Source of the DNA: Candidatus Gastranaerophilales bacterium
GTDB lineage: Bacteria; Cyanobacteriota; Vampirovibrionia; Gastranaerophilales; Gastranaerophilaceae
Assembly: GCA_944323135.1 (NCBI GenBank)
Contig: CALURI010000009.1
Coordinates: 33,456 to 97,455 of the forward strand
DNA: 64,000 bases
Direction of reading: 5' to 3'
Both the position numbers and the translations under genes were made by a program. Of the stretch, positions 8,019-17,417 are shown piece by piece; positions within the stretch are counted from its first letter, which is position 1, and each line of letters begins with the position of its first letter. The notes beneath the pieces are model-generated. The model was given only the letters and a program-made list of their open reading frames with translations, had not been told where the DNA came from and ran no database searches.

Positions 8019-8705
8019 TTAAATTCTTCTGGGATAACTTTTTAAGATTTTCCAACCATCACGCATTATTAATGCCGTACAGTAATTTTTATTAGTTGAT
8101 GAGCAATAATTTATAAGTGTTTCTCGACTAATAGTATCAATATTATTACCATAAGGCTTTAATCTATTTTGAGGTGTAAAACGAAATGTAAAATATTTTC
8201 TGCCGCAACAATCTCTTGAAGCACTACCAGAAGAATTTACCATACAATATTCAATATCAGAAACATTTGGGAAAAAATATATATCAAAATTAGTTACAGA
8301 AGACTTATCACCAAAACGCATTCCAAATGCACTCCCATCTGACAGTTTTATATAACGGGTATAAGAATAGTTTGGCAAAACAATAATATCTTTTGATGTA
8401 AAAAATTCTGCCAAATATTTATTAAACCAATCAATAGAACCCGATGGAGAATCCAAATCAGCATTATCCCAATACTCTACTTCACCATATTTGTTTTCAG
8501 CCAAAAGTATTGCTTGATTAAAAGTGGTATAAAATTTCTGTAAACGAGTTTCAATAACTTGCTTTCTATGGTTTGAAATTAAAACAGGCAAAGTTAATGC
8601 AGCGACTACTCCAATAACACCAATAGTAATTAAAACCTCAGCAAGCGTAAACCCTTGAGAGAAAGCTCTTAAACGCCCCCCCCCCGACGTTAAAATACTT
8701 TTCAA
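8019..8705 (-). CDS. Type II/IV pilin-like protein, frame offset from its ATG by a G10 tract
   Basis: The conserved part begins SQGFTLAEVLITIGVIGVVA. This is a canonical prepilin signal (Gly-1, Phe+1, Glu+5) with an N-terminal hydrophobic helix and a 190-residue Cys-containing head. The listed 5' end (8705) is only the first in-frame TTG and has no Shine-Dalgarno. The natural start is ATG 8715-8713, nine bases after AGGAG. That frame runs through ten G residues (complement of C 8676-8685) and is then one base out of phase with the pilin, reaching TGA soon after. Nine or twelve Gs would fuse ATG to the pilin in frame. It lies last in a minus-strand series after the AsmA-like gene. Confidence 0.7.
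   Translation of the reverse strand: MKSILTSGGGRLRAFSQGFTLAEVLITIGVIGVVAALTLPVLISNHRKQVIETRLQKFYTTFNQAILLAENKYGEVEYWDNADLDSPSGSIDWFNKYLAEFFTSKDIIVLPNYSYTRYIKLSDGSAFGMRFGDKSSVTNFDIYFFPNVSDIEYCMVNSSGSASRDCCGRKYFTFRFTPQNRLKPYGNNIDTISRETLINYCSSTNKNYCTALIMRDGWKILKSYPRRI
8676..8685 (-). repeat. G10 homopolymer at the start of a pilin gene
   Basis: Ten consecutive C on the plus strand (G10 in the coding sense), preceded in the coding sense by TC and followed by CGTTTAAGAGCTTTC. A second pilin gene at 47109-47118 has the same TC-G10-C arrangement. Such tracts are unexpected in this AT-rich sequence. Confidence 0.9.
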
Positions 8706-8754
8706 TCATCTTCATACTTATTGCTCCTTTTTTAATTAACAATTCAATTATAAA

Positions 8755-11700
8755 CTATTTAAACAAATTTTTCAAGTTTTTAAGCCCTTCCACAGCATCT
8801 TTCATTTGCTGCTGAGCCTCTTGAGCTTGTTCCTTTTGAACCTGTTTTTTTGCATTATATTCATCAACTTTTTGTTGAACAGCATCTTTAACCGCCTGTT
8901 TTGTTTCTTGCACCTGCTCTTTTACAGAAGTTTTTTCTATTGCTGAAGTATCACAATTTGAAAGCCATTTGAAAGATTTTACAGAACTCTTACTTTCAAC
9001 ACCGCCATTAAAAATAACTTTGAAATCCTTATAATTAGTATTCCCTGAAGAAAGTGCAGGAATTGATGAAATCTTTTCTTTTTTAGGATCGGAAGTTAAA
9101 GCATTTATAAGATTACCAGTCATTGTCCCAAATTTCGGTATATAAGAAGTCAATTTTGAAACAGACAAATCGCCAAGAGGTCCCAAAAGAGAAACAACTT
9201 CCGCTGAAATTCTTCCAAGTATAGTCAAATTAGCTGTTGCATTCAACAAATTGTAAGTTCCGGTTATATAATAAGCCATTGAAGGACCTGTTGTTGTAAC
9301 TGGATTTAAAGTCGCCCAGCCATTATTAAATAACAAATTCCCTTTTATAGTTTTAAATTCAGCTGTACTTTTAATTGCAGGTAAAGAAGAAACAGAACTT
9401 ACTGCAGCTTTTATGATGCTGTTTGATTGCAAATTTTGAGCTAACAGCATATTTTCAAATCTTCCTATATTTCCAAGAGAACCGCCATTGATATCAAAAG
9501 ACGCATTTCCTTTAAGATACTTCATCATCTCAATATCATTTGCACCATGCGTTTTAATATCAGCATTAAAATTAAGAGTACCGGAAAGCGCATTTTTTAA
9601 TCCTGCAGAACCTGCAATTGCTTTTTGAGCATCCATACCAGAACCTTTTAAAGAAACTCCGATATTACCGTTTACAATATTATAAGAGATATTTCCGTTA
9701 ATCGTACCATTAAAAGCATCTCCTTTTAAATTTTTAAGATAAAATACATTATTCGTTAAGTTAAAATCAGAAACAAGATTTTCCGCAACAATACCGCCTG
9801 ATACAAATTTTTTAAGATTTCCGCTGCCTTTTAAAATCGTTCCGTTAAGATTAATATCCATATTATCCATAGTCAAAAGCATATCAGGAATTTTGACAGA
9901 AGGGACTGATACACTACCTTTAAGATAAGGCAATAACGCTGTACCTGTGATATTTATATCTCCTGCTGCCGTAAGTTTTGAATTTTTAAAACCGGGGATT
10001 ACAAAAGATATTTTATTCGGAGTATTCAAATTCAAATTTAACTTCTGAGTTTTATATAAATCATTTATATTTCCGCTTAAATATAAAATCCCTGTATTAT
10101 TTGCATAAATTCCTGCATCTGAGAAAGACAATTTATCATTATCTATGAATACATTTCCTTTTATAATAGTATTTTTACCATTTAATTCATCAACATTTAA
10201 AACAGAAAGATAAGCAGACGGAGTAGATGCTAAAGAAAAAGCTATACTTTGTTTTTTATCATCCCCTGTCACAGAAACCGAAAGCGGCAAAGCTCCTTTT
10301 GCTCCCACATCTTTTCTAAAATCATCAGGCAGCATTGAAAGTAAGTCTGAAGCTAACAAATTACCTTTTGCACTCAAATTAATATTTAAATTTTTAGACA
10401 TATAATTATTAACTTGACCATCTATATCAATTCTGGAGTTATTGAGTAAAATATACGCACTCTCAATATTTATATCTTTTTCTCCCAATTTAATTTTTGC
10501 AGAAGGAGCCGAAATATTCAGCATCGGGTTTAAAACTTTTACATTAGAAATATCAATTCCACCCAACGCCTTTTTTCCGTCTGTTTCTATATTAATAACC
10601 GATTTAGGAGCTTTTATAGTTGTATTTGAAGGCAAATTTTTAACATCAACATTATCTACACTCACATTTATTTTAGGCATAATTTTATCAAGCCTGCCTT
10701 TTAGGATAACATTAGCTGTAATTGTACCGTCATTAACATTATTTTCTTTCAACAAAGACATTTGTCCTGCCGTTAACAAAAGACTCTTTAACTGCAATTT
10801 ATTAGCATTTATTGTCAAATCTGCAGATGCATTTTGATCTATTGTTCCCTTTATTGTTAAGGGATGGTTTAAGACAGACAAACCTGCATTTTTTATATCA
10901 ACAATATTATTAGATAAATCAATATCGACATTTATTTTATTTATCACAATATTATAAAGCTTATATGCAATTGACGCATCAGGAACTTTCAAATAACCGG
11001 AAGATTCAACCTTTTTCAAATTTGATTTAACACTAAAATCCGCATCAATTCCACCGGTTGCTGTAAGAGTATCAAAATCATAATAGTCAAAAGATTTTGC
11101 AATACTGTCTATCATATCAATTATACTTTTAAATTTCGCATTAGACTTACAATTCAATTCGATGTTAGGGCTTTTGCCAGTTTTAAAATCGCCTATTATC
11201 TCTGTGAGTTCTTTATCCGCAGTATACAATTTCGAATACATATCAATATGACTACCGCTAAATTTTAAATCAATATTACTTTGCGGAAGTTTTTTACCGT
11301 CAACAGCGACACCAAGATTAGAAACATTTACAGTTCCATCAAGATGAATATCTTCAAAAGTACCGCTTGATTTTACATCTGCAACCATATCGGCTGTCAA
11401 ATTATTATTATGAATAGCTTTAAAAATATCAATAATATTAACAATTTGTCCCTGATTCTTTTCAATATTTTCTGATTGAGGAGCTGACAATATATCGTTC
11501 AAATCAATATCAGGCATCACTTTGTTTAAGAGCTTCACATTATAATTAAATTGAACTCTATCCTGAAGCATTACTTTACCATCAGCAATAAGTTTAACTT
11601 TTTTATTTAAAATAAAATCGCTTACAGAAACATTATTCCCGTAAATTGAATAAGTCTTGTCAGTCGGAATATCAATAAAAGAAATATTATAATTATTAAC

Positions 11701-12201
11701 ATTAATATTTGGCAAATGGTTAGAAAATCTTAATCCAAATGGGAGAGTAAATGTCTGTTGTTCCTGCACAGCATCACTGTTTCCTTGATTTTCAGAGGAT
11801 AAAAAATAATCCTCCAATAAAAATTTCCCATCTTTTTTAACTTTTAAATTCAAATTAATATTATCAGCACCTACCATATCAATTTCAATTTTACGAATTA
11901 AAACAGGTAAAATAGACAATTTACCCTGAACATTATCAGCCGAAAAAAAAGTATCCCCACTCGGCAAACTAACTTCTATATGACCAACACCAGCTCCCAT
12001 TGTTAATTTTGGAGTAGTCAATATTTTTATATTTTCAAGCTTTAATTTTAAACCGCAAGAATCTTCAACAAGTTTAGAAATTGTTCCGCTATATGAATTT
12101 GCAACACCGTTTAAGAAAAACGGAACAATCAAAAACACCATATATAAAACAACTAAAATTACAGAAATACTTATCCCCGCATATTTTAAAAATTTTTTCA
12201 T
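8755..12201 (-). CDS. AsmA/TamB-like giant envelope protein
   Basis: A 1148-residue protein with one N-terminal transmembrane helix (about 8-30) and a very long periplasmic region of beta-rich, repetitive segments full of Asn, Asp, Ser and Ile. The AsmA-like start (hydrophobic helix, then KLVEDSCGLKLKLENIK and LTMGAGVGHIEVSLPSG) and the AsmA-C-like block near 850-1030 support the family. Members form bridge-like grooves that move phospholipid between inner and outer membranes. The last 60 residues are a charged Gln/Lys/Glu-rich helix, probably coiled coil, which is not typical of the family. I chose ATG 12201 with AAGGGG upstream over a GTG three codons earlier. It lies between miaA and the pilin. 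Confidence 0.78.
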   Translation of the reverse strand: MKKFLKYAGISISVILVVLYMVFLIVPFFLNGVANSYSGTISKLVEDSCGLKLKLENIKILTTPKLTMGAGVGHIEVSLPSGDTFFSADNVQGKLSILPVLIRKIEIDMVGADNINLNLKVKKDGKFLLEDYFLSSENQGNSDAVQEQQTFTLPFGLRFSNHLPNINVNNYNISFIDIPTDKTYSIYGNNVSVSDFILNKKVKLIADGKVMLQDRVQFNYNVKLLNKVMPDIDLNDILSAPQSENIEKNQGQIVNIIDIFKAIHNNNLTADMVADVKSSGTFEDIHLDGTVNVSNLGVAVDGKKLPQSNIDLKFSGSHIDMYSKLYTADKELTEIIGDFKTGKSPNIELNCKSNAKFKSIIDMIDSIAKSFDYYDFDTLTATGGIDADFSVKSNLKKVESSGYLKVPDASIAYKLYNIVINKINVDIDLSNNIVDIKNAGLSVLNHPLTIKGTIDQNASADLTINANKLQLKSLLLTAGQMSLLKENNVNDGTITANVILKGRLDKIMPKINVSVDNVDVKNLPSNTTIKAPKSVINIETDGKKALGGIDISNVKVLNPMLNISAPSAKIKLGEKDINIESAYILLNNSRIDIDGQVNNYMSKNLNINLSAKGNLLASDLLSMLPDDFRKDVGAKGALPLSVSVTGDDKKQSIAFSLASTPSAYLSVLNVDELNGKNTIIKGNVFIDNDKLSFSDAGIYANNTGILYLSGNINDLYKTQKLNLNLNTPNKISFVIPGFKNSKLTAAGDINITGTALLPYLKGSVSVPSVKIPDMLLTMDNMDINLNGTILKGSGNLKKFVSGGIVAENLVSDFNLTNNVFYLKNLKGDAFNGTINGNISYNIVNGNIGVSLKGSGMDAQKAIAGSAGLKNALSGTLNFNADIKTHGANDIEMMKYLKGNASFDINGGSLGNIGRFENMLLAQNLQSNSIIKAAVSSVSSLPAIKSTAEFKTIKGNLLFNNGWATLNPVTTTGPSMAYYITGTYNLLNATANLTILGRISAEVVSLLGPLGDLSVSKLTSYIPKFGTMTGNLINALTSDPKKEKISSIPALSSGNTNYKDFKVIFNGGVESKSSVKSFKWLSNCDTSAIEKTSVKEQVQETKQAVKDAVQQKVDEYNAKKQVQKEQAQEAQQQMKDAVEGLKNLKNLFK

Positions 12202-12242
12202 ATAACACACCCCTTATTTTCTGCAATTATAACATAAGTAAT

Positions 12243-13115
12243 TCATTTTTTCTTCTTTTCAGGATAACAATTCCACTTTATACTTTCATTTTTTCTAAAC
12301 CAAGTAAGCTGTCGTTTAGCATAATTTCTGGTATTTTGTTTCAACAACTCTTTTGCTCTTTCAAGAGAAGTCTCACCGTCTAAATACGATATAATTTCTC
12401 TGTAACCTATTGTATCAACAATATTTGGAATTCGCCCGTATTTTTTTAAAAGAGCTTTTGTTTCATCAATCAACCCTTCTTCAAGCATCAAATCAACACG
12501 TCTGTTTATTCTTTCATATAATTCTTCTCTAGGGAAATTTAATCCAATCCATTCAATATCAAATTCATTTTCATCATTTTTCCCGCGCGCTTTTGACAAA
12601 GGTAAGCCTGTTAATTTTACAATTTCAATATAACGTATTAATTTCTTTTTATCATTTCGTTCAACAGACTCCGCAGATTCTTTATCAAGCTTATATAAAA
12701 TATCATATAATTCATCGAAACTTAATTTAGCTAATTTATCTCTTAATTCATAATCAGGTTCAACATTTGGTAAATCATAATTTTCAAGCAATACTCTAAG
12801 ATATAATCCGGTTCCTCCTGCAACTATCGGAGTTTTCCCTCGAGAAAAAATATCTTGAATATGTTCTTTTGCCTGCTTTGCAAAAAGCCCTGCCGAATAA
12901 TTAACATCAGGCTCTACAATATCTATCATATAATGCAAAACACCTTTTCTTTCATCTATAGTAGGTTTTGCAGTTCCGATATCCAAGCCCTTATAAACAT
13001 ACCTTGAATCCGCAGAAATAATTTCACCATCTATTTTTTTTGCAAGTTCAACCGCGTAAGCAGTTTTTCCGCTTGCAGTAGCTCCGACAATTGCAATAAC
13101 TTTGTTATTTTTCAT
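12243..13115 (-). CDS. miaA: tRNA dimethylallyltransferase
   Basis: This enzyme transfers a dimethylallyl group to the N6 of A37 in tRNAs that read codons starting with U. From ATG 13115 it has 290 residues, normal for MiaA. The P-loop GATASGKT is at 11-18, followed by SADSRYVYKGLDIGTAKP, which carries the conserved Asp-Ser-Arg and GT-KP motifs. VAGGTGLYLR and DTIGYREI-YL are further signatures, and a C-terminal NTRNYAKRQLTWFRK closes the domain. A longer frame from TTG 13151 lies inside the preceding membrane-protein gene and is unlikely. The ATG overlaps that gene's end by 11 bases, suggesting coupled translation. Confidence 0.95.
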   Translation of the reverse strand: MKNNKVIAIVGATASGKTAYAVELAKKIDGEIISADSRYVYKGLDIGTAKPTIDERKGVLHYMIDIVEPDVNYSAGLFAKQAKEHIQDIFSRGKTPIVAGGTGLYLRVLLENYDLPNVEPDYELRDKLAKLSFDELYDILYKLDKESAESVERNDKKKLIRYIEIVKLTGLPLSKARGKNDENEFDIEWIGLNFPREELYERINRRVDLMLEEGLIDETKALLKKYGRIPNIVDTIGYREIISYLDGETSLERAKELLKQNTRNYAKRQLTWFRKNESIKWNCYPEKKKK

Positions 13116-13971
13116 CTTCTGAAGATTCCGTAACAGTATATTTTCTATCAAAATATAAGAATATTAACACTACAAAATAAACAGAAAAATAGAATAAAAC
13201 AATACTCATAAGGATATAAGCAAAGGGATTAATAACTGCAAAAGTATTTATAAATAAAAGCAGAAACCCAGTAAACCATAAAATTAAAAATAATCTTACT
13301 GTAGTGAAAAAATCCTTAAACAATTTCACAAGAGATCTCCACAAAGCTACTAAAGGATTAATCGTAAAATAAATAATTTCCGGAATCCATAACATCAAAA
13401 GATACATAATAATAGATGTTATACAAGTAAATAAAAGACTCCACTTTCCAAAAAATACGACTTGTTCTAATGAAAGAGAATCTATAAAGGCAGCCATACC
13501 ATCATTTGAAGAAATAGCATTATCCATAGTCAATTTTTGTAAATGCTGCATCGACTCAGCATCCAAACCGCCTATTATATTTACCCCAAGTATATAAACA
13601 AGAGGGGTTGCAATTGTTTGAATAAGTAAAAAAATTACATACACTCCGACAAATGATAAAAAGTATTTTCCGACACCTTCAGGAAAAACTTTAAACAAAT
13701 TTAAAGCAGCTTTTGCCCTGTCATTATCAAGCACAAATACTTTTTTAGAAAGAGCAATAGCACCTTTAATCATTAAAAACCAACCTGAGCAAAAAATCCC
13801 AAACATAAATAATACAGTAACAGATGCTATTAAAAATTTTAATGTTGAATCAACATTGTATCTTGAATATAAAGAATATAAATCAAGCACCTTAACAAAA
13901 ATAATCAACGGAATAGTTAATATTATATTATAGTTTGTAATTTTTATTGCATCCTTAAATAATTCTCGCAT
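13105..13971 (-). CDS. Multi-pass inner membrane protein, function unknown
   Basis: The 288-residue protein has about six hydrophobic segments with a loop of about 55 residues near 115-170. I do not recognise a family. The general look (a long amphipathic N-terminal start, conserved-looking Pro and Asn around INPLVALWRSL) recalls glycerophosphoryl-diester or DUF-type membrane proteins, without proof. A TATTAT box ends six bases before ATG and there is no Shine-Dalgarno. It overlaps miaA by 11 bases at its 3' end, so the two are likely expressed together. Confidence 0.6.
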   Translation of the reverse strand: MRELFKDAIKITNYNIILTIPLIIFVKVLDLYSLYSRYNVDSTLKFLIASVTVLFMFGIFCSGWFLMIKGAIALSKKVFVLDNDRAKAALNLFKVFPEGVGKYFLSFVGVYVIFLLIQTIATPLVYILGVNIIGGLDAESMQHLQKLTMDNAISSNDGMAAFIDSLSLEQVVFFGKWSLLFTCITSIIMYLLMLWIPEIIYFTINPLVALWRSLVKLFKDFFTTVRLFLILWFTGFLLLFINTFAVINPFAYILMSIVLFYFSVYFVVLIFLYFDRKYTVTESSEDEK

Positions 13972-14013
13972 AATTATATAATACCTTTAATTTTCAAAAA
14001 TTAAATAACCTGT

Positions 14014-15156
14014 TTACTTAATAACTTCAGCTTGTTTTTCCTGAGCCTTTGAAAGTTTCCTTTTACGCCTTCTCATAAGGTCAACAAAAGCTTCCAATCT
14101 TGTTAAATATCCTGCTTTTCCGGTCTGTTCATCCATAATTAAAGGCAGAATCGGAATATCACAATTTTCTCGCATTGCAGGGAAAATATTTTGAGACATA
14201 ATCTCTGGCATACAAGTGAACGGACTAATATGGATTATCCCGTCAATACCGCGTTCATCAGCATAAGCTACATCAGATACACACTCAAGAGAATCCCCTC
14301 CGATATCGCGCATCAAATAAGGTTTAGCAAGTCTGTTTGCTCTTTGAAGATGTGTTTCTTCTTTTCTAAATATTTTAGGGATAATTGCGTCTTTTAGAAA
14401 ACTACTTATAGTCAAACTGCGTCGAGTCTGAACCCCCATTTTCCCAAGTTCACGCATGATGTTTTGATTAGAAAACTGGTCACAAACAAGATATATTTCC
14501 CCTGTTAAATCTACATTCAAAACCTCTTTATTTTTATCAACAGCAGTTTTTTTCATTTCATCAAAAGCCAGCTTTTTAGCTTTTTTTAAACTGCGCGTAT
14601 TATTTGCATCTTTAATGTATTGTAATGCTTTATTATAATTTTTTTCTGCATCCCCAAAATTAATTTCACGAGCTCTATAATATGATAAAGCATTTTCTAA
14701 ATCATCAAGAACAAACATTTTTCTTATAGCAATATTAATTGCTCTTATAAAAAGAATAGGATCATTTTTTCCGCTTATTTTTTGCAGAAAATCATACATT
14801 CCTTTTAATCCGTCGTATAAAGTCAATTCAATATATTTTGCCTTATATCCTAAATCTGTCAATGCATTATAAATACAATTACCATATTCACCAAGTCTGC
14901 AACAACCAGGAGACGAAATCATAGCAACATAATCAGTACCGCCTTCTATTGCTTCAATAAAATTTCCTAAAATAAGTTTATAAGGAAGACAAATTGCTTC
15001 AGGGGAATGTTTTGTACCTAATGATAAAGTTTTTTTACTTGTATAAGGAGGTACAAATGGTTCTACACCGATTTTTTTTAGTGCGGCTGACCACGCTATA
15101 TATACTGTTCCCATATGGGGAAATGCAACTTTTAACTTTTTCTTATCTTTTGTCAT
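14014..15156 (-). CDS. 2-hydroxyacyl-CoA dehydratase D-component/activase-associated protein
   Basis: A 380-residue soluble protein resembling the COG3581/DUF2229 family, the part of CoA-substrate enzyme activases that is homologous to the 2-hydroxyglutaryl-CoA dehydratase D component. Supporting phrases are KVAFPHMGTVYIAW at the start, HSPEAICLPYKLILGNFIEA, SSPGCCRLGEYGN with a Cys pair, and IHISPFTCMPEIM near 315-330. Family members bind an iron-sulfur cluster through Cys residues. The ASKHA-type activase domain and the B subunit are absent here, so it may work alone or with distant partners. It lies 23 bases after gcvPB. Physiological role unknown. Confidence 0.7.
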   Translation of the reverse strand: MTKDKKKLKVAFPHMGTVYIAWSAALKKIGVEPFVPPYTSKKTLSLGTKHSPEAICLPYKLILGNFIEAIEGGTDYVAMISSPGCCRLGEYGNCIYNALTDLGYKAKYIELTLYDGLKGMYDFLQKISGKNDPILFIRAINIAIRKMFVLDDLENALSYYRAREINFGDAEKNYNKALQYIKDANNTRSLKKAKKLAFDEMKKTAVDKNKEVLNVDLTGEIYLVCDQFSNQNIMRELGKMGVQTRRSLTISSFLKDAIIPKIFRKEETHLQRANRLAKPYLMRDIGGDSLECVSDVAYADERGIDGIIHISPFTCMPEIMSQNIFPAMRENCDIPILPLIMDEQTGKAGYLTRLEAFVDLMRRRKRKLSKAQEKQAEVIK

Positions 15157-15179
15157 TATTTATTTTCTCATTTTTAGTG

Positions 15180-16604
15180 TTATTGTACAAATTTTAAATC
15201 AGGATGACGAGCAGCAAGTGTCTCATCCAATCTTTTAACCGGAGTTGTATGAGGTGCCGATATCAATTTTTCGGGATTTGACTTTGCTTCATCCGCGATT
15301 TTTAACATTACCTCTACAAATCTGTCTAAAACTTCTTTTGTCTCAGATTCAGTAGGCTCAATCATAATTGCCTCATGAACAATTAAAGGGAAATAAACCG
15401 TAGGAGGATGAGTATTTTCATCCATTAATGCCTTTGCAATATTCAATGTTGAAACTCCGTTTTCATGTTTTTGTTTTTCACCTGACAAAACAAATTCATG
15501 CATACAAAGTTCATCATACGGCAACAAATATGCCCCTTTCAATTTCTCTTTTAAATAATTTGCATTTAAAACGGCATTTTCACTAGCTTCTTTCAGGTTA
15601 TCACCCATCATAAGAATATACGCATAAGCTTTTACAAGTACGCCAAAATTTCCATAAAAACCTTTTACACTGCCTATTGAATGTTTTACATTATAATTTC
15701 TGAAATATTTTTCCCCGTCATAATCAATAACAGGTACAGGCAAAAATTCTTTTAATTCTTCAACAACACAAACAGGACCTGCTCCTGGGCCACCGCCGCC
15801 ATGCGGAGTTGAAAAAGTCTTATGTAAATTCAAATGAACCACATCAAACCCCATTAATTTAGGATTGGTATAACCCATAATTGCATTGAAATTAGCCCCG
15901 TCATAATATAAAAGAGAACCGTTATCATGCATTAATTTTGAGATTTCCAAAACCTGTTCTTCAAATATTCCTAAAGTATTCGGATTTGTCATCATAATAG
16001 CGGCGACATCACTATCCAAAAGATTTTTTAGCTCGTCAATGTCAACTTGTCCTCTTTCATTTGATTTTACAGGAACAATATCAAACCCGCACAAATGAGC
16101 ACTTGCAGGGTTTGTACCGTGAGCTGAATCAGGAATTATAACCTTTTTACGATTATCTCCTTTTGTTTCAAAATACTTTTTAATAACCATCATACCGGTA
16201 AGTTCGCCATGTGCTCCTGCTGCTGGCTGTAATGTAACAGCATCCATACCTGTAACTTTTTTCAATGCACATTGCAAATTATACATAATTTCCAAAGCAC
16301 CCTGACAGTCAACATCATCAGATAGAGGATGCAAATTCACAAAATTTTCTAAAGATGCCAAAAGCTCATTTACTTTCGGATTATATTTCATTGTACAAGA
16401 ACCTAAAGGATAAAAGCCCTTTTCTATACAAAAATTACGGTCAGAAAGCTCTTTATAATGCCTTAAAGCATCTAATTCACTAACATTTGGCAAACCTATT
16501 TCACGATTTCTTAACAAATTTTGATTTAAAAAATTCAGGTTTTCTTTTTCATCAGTCAAAGTTATTCCCTGAACTCCTTTGCTTTTTTCAAAAATAGTTT
16601 TCAC
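15180..16604 (-). CDS. gcvPB: Glycine dehydrogenase (decarboxylating) subunit 2
   Basis: This is the C-terminal half of the P protein of the glycine cleavage system in organisms that split it. It is PLP-dependent and removes CO2 from glycine to load the H protein. The length of 474 residues is typical. The PLP-binding Lys262 is in VHLNLHKTFSTPHGGGGPG. YPLGSCTMKYNPK and LQPAAGAHGELTG are strong signatures. The start is GTG overlapping the stop of the sigma-factor gene (TAGTG), with AGGGGA upstream. The partner subunit gcvPA and genes for H, T and L proteins are not in the window. Confidence 0.93.
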   Translation of the reverse strand: MKTIFEKSKGVQGITLTDEKENLNFLNQNLLRNREIGLPNVSELDALRHYKELSDRNFCIEKGFYPLGSCTMKYNPKVNELLASLENFVNLHPLSDDVDCQGALEIMYNLQCALKKVTGMDAVTLQPAAGAHGELTGMMVIKKYFETKGDNRKKVIIPDSAHGTNPASAHLCGFDIVPVKSNERGQVDIDELKNLLDSDVAAIMMTNPNTLGIFEEQVLEISKLMHDNGSLLYYDGANFNAIMGYTNPKLMGFDVVHLNLHKTFSTPHGGGGPGAGPVCVVEELKEFLPVPVIDYDGEKYFRNYNVKHSIGSVKGFYGNFGVLVKAYAYILMMGDNLKEASENAVLNANYLKEKLKGAYLLPYDELCMHEFVLSGEKQKHENGVSTLNIAKALMDENTHPPTVYFPLIVHEAIMIEPTESETKEVLDRFVEVMLKIADEAKSNPEKLISAPHTTPVKRLDETLAARHPDLKFVQ

Positions 16605-17221
16605 TAAATAATCCCCTGCCTTTTTAAATCTAATTTAATTTTATCTAACCCTGATTGTATAATTCGAGAAATCCTAGATTGTGAAATATTAAATTCTTCT
16701 GCTATTTCTCTTAATTTCTTTTCTTTAAAAAACTTATATTCAATAAGTTCTCTTTCTCTGGGCGGAAGTTTTTTCATAGATTCTATAATCTCAGCCTTTA
16801 GCTCTGACAACTCAATACTTTCTTCAGGCGTTTTATCCTCAGATTTTATTTGTACAGGGACTTCTGCGTCCTGCATTTCATCAATTGATAATATTGTTTT
16901 ATAAACTTCTTCTCTTAAATTACCATTATCTTCTTCCATATTAAGTTTTTTATTCTTTAAAGAATACCATTTATAACGGCGTCTGACCTCATTTCTGATA
17001 GCCCACTTAATTGCAGTTGAGAGATAAGTATTATTAAAATGTTCTGGAGAATGATTTTTAAATAATATATATAAAGTATGATTGCCGATATTAATAAGTT
17101 CAGGTAATTCAATAAGATGTGAAGCTGAAAATTTTTGATATTCAACTTTTGCAATAGTTTCTATTAAATCTCTATAATTCCGTAAATTTACCTTTTGTTG
17201 AACATTTTGTTTTGCAGTCAT
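16604..17221 (-). CDS. RNA polymerase sigma factor, sigma-70 family (group 3-like)
   Basis: A 205-residue sigma factor. Region 2 (about 10-95) contains WAIRNEVRRRYKWYSLK, the -10 recognition and melting part. Region 4 (about 150-200) has PPRERELIEYKFF, then the helix-turn-helix KLREIAEEFNISQSRISRII. Region 1 and most of region 3 are short. A paralogue with very similar region 2 lies at 55364-56020 after flhB. It heads the minus-strand series with gcvPB overlapping by one base. Its own -10-like TATGTT six bases before ATG is weak. Whether it drives motility, stress or envelope genes cannot be told. Confidence 0.85.
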   Translation of the reverse strand: MTAKQNVQQKVNLRNYRDLIETIAKVEYQKFSASHLIELPELINIGNHTLYILFKNHSPEHFNNTYLSTAIKWAIRNEVRRRYKWYSLKNKKLNMEEDNGNLREEVYKTILSIDEMQDAEVPVQIKSEDKTPEESIELSELKAEIIESMKKLPPRERELIEYKFFKEKKLREIAEEFNISQSRISRIIQSGLDKIKLDLKRQGII

Positions 17222-17417
17222 GACTATAACATATTCCTATCAAAAAACATTTCCCTGTATACATAATAGCAGAAAAAAATATAGAATACCAGACAATGTA
17301 ATTTTCCTTAACATAAATTATATTTACTTATGAATAAGTTGATATATCTTAAAATTTACAGAAAAAATTATTAAGAAAAATTATAATATTTACATTTTAA
17401 TAAAAGGAGAAAAAGTT

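Noticed and set aside
10442..10837. 131-codon plus-strand open frame
   Set aside because: Antisense inside the AsmA-like gene, with no start signal or motif.
17222..17233. TATGTT six bases before the sigma gene at 17221 as another leaderless promoter
   Set aside because: Only four of six bases match and there is no -35, so it was not counted among the twelve.
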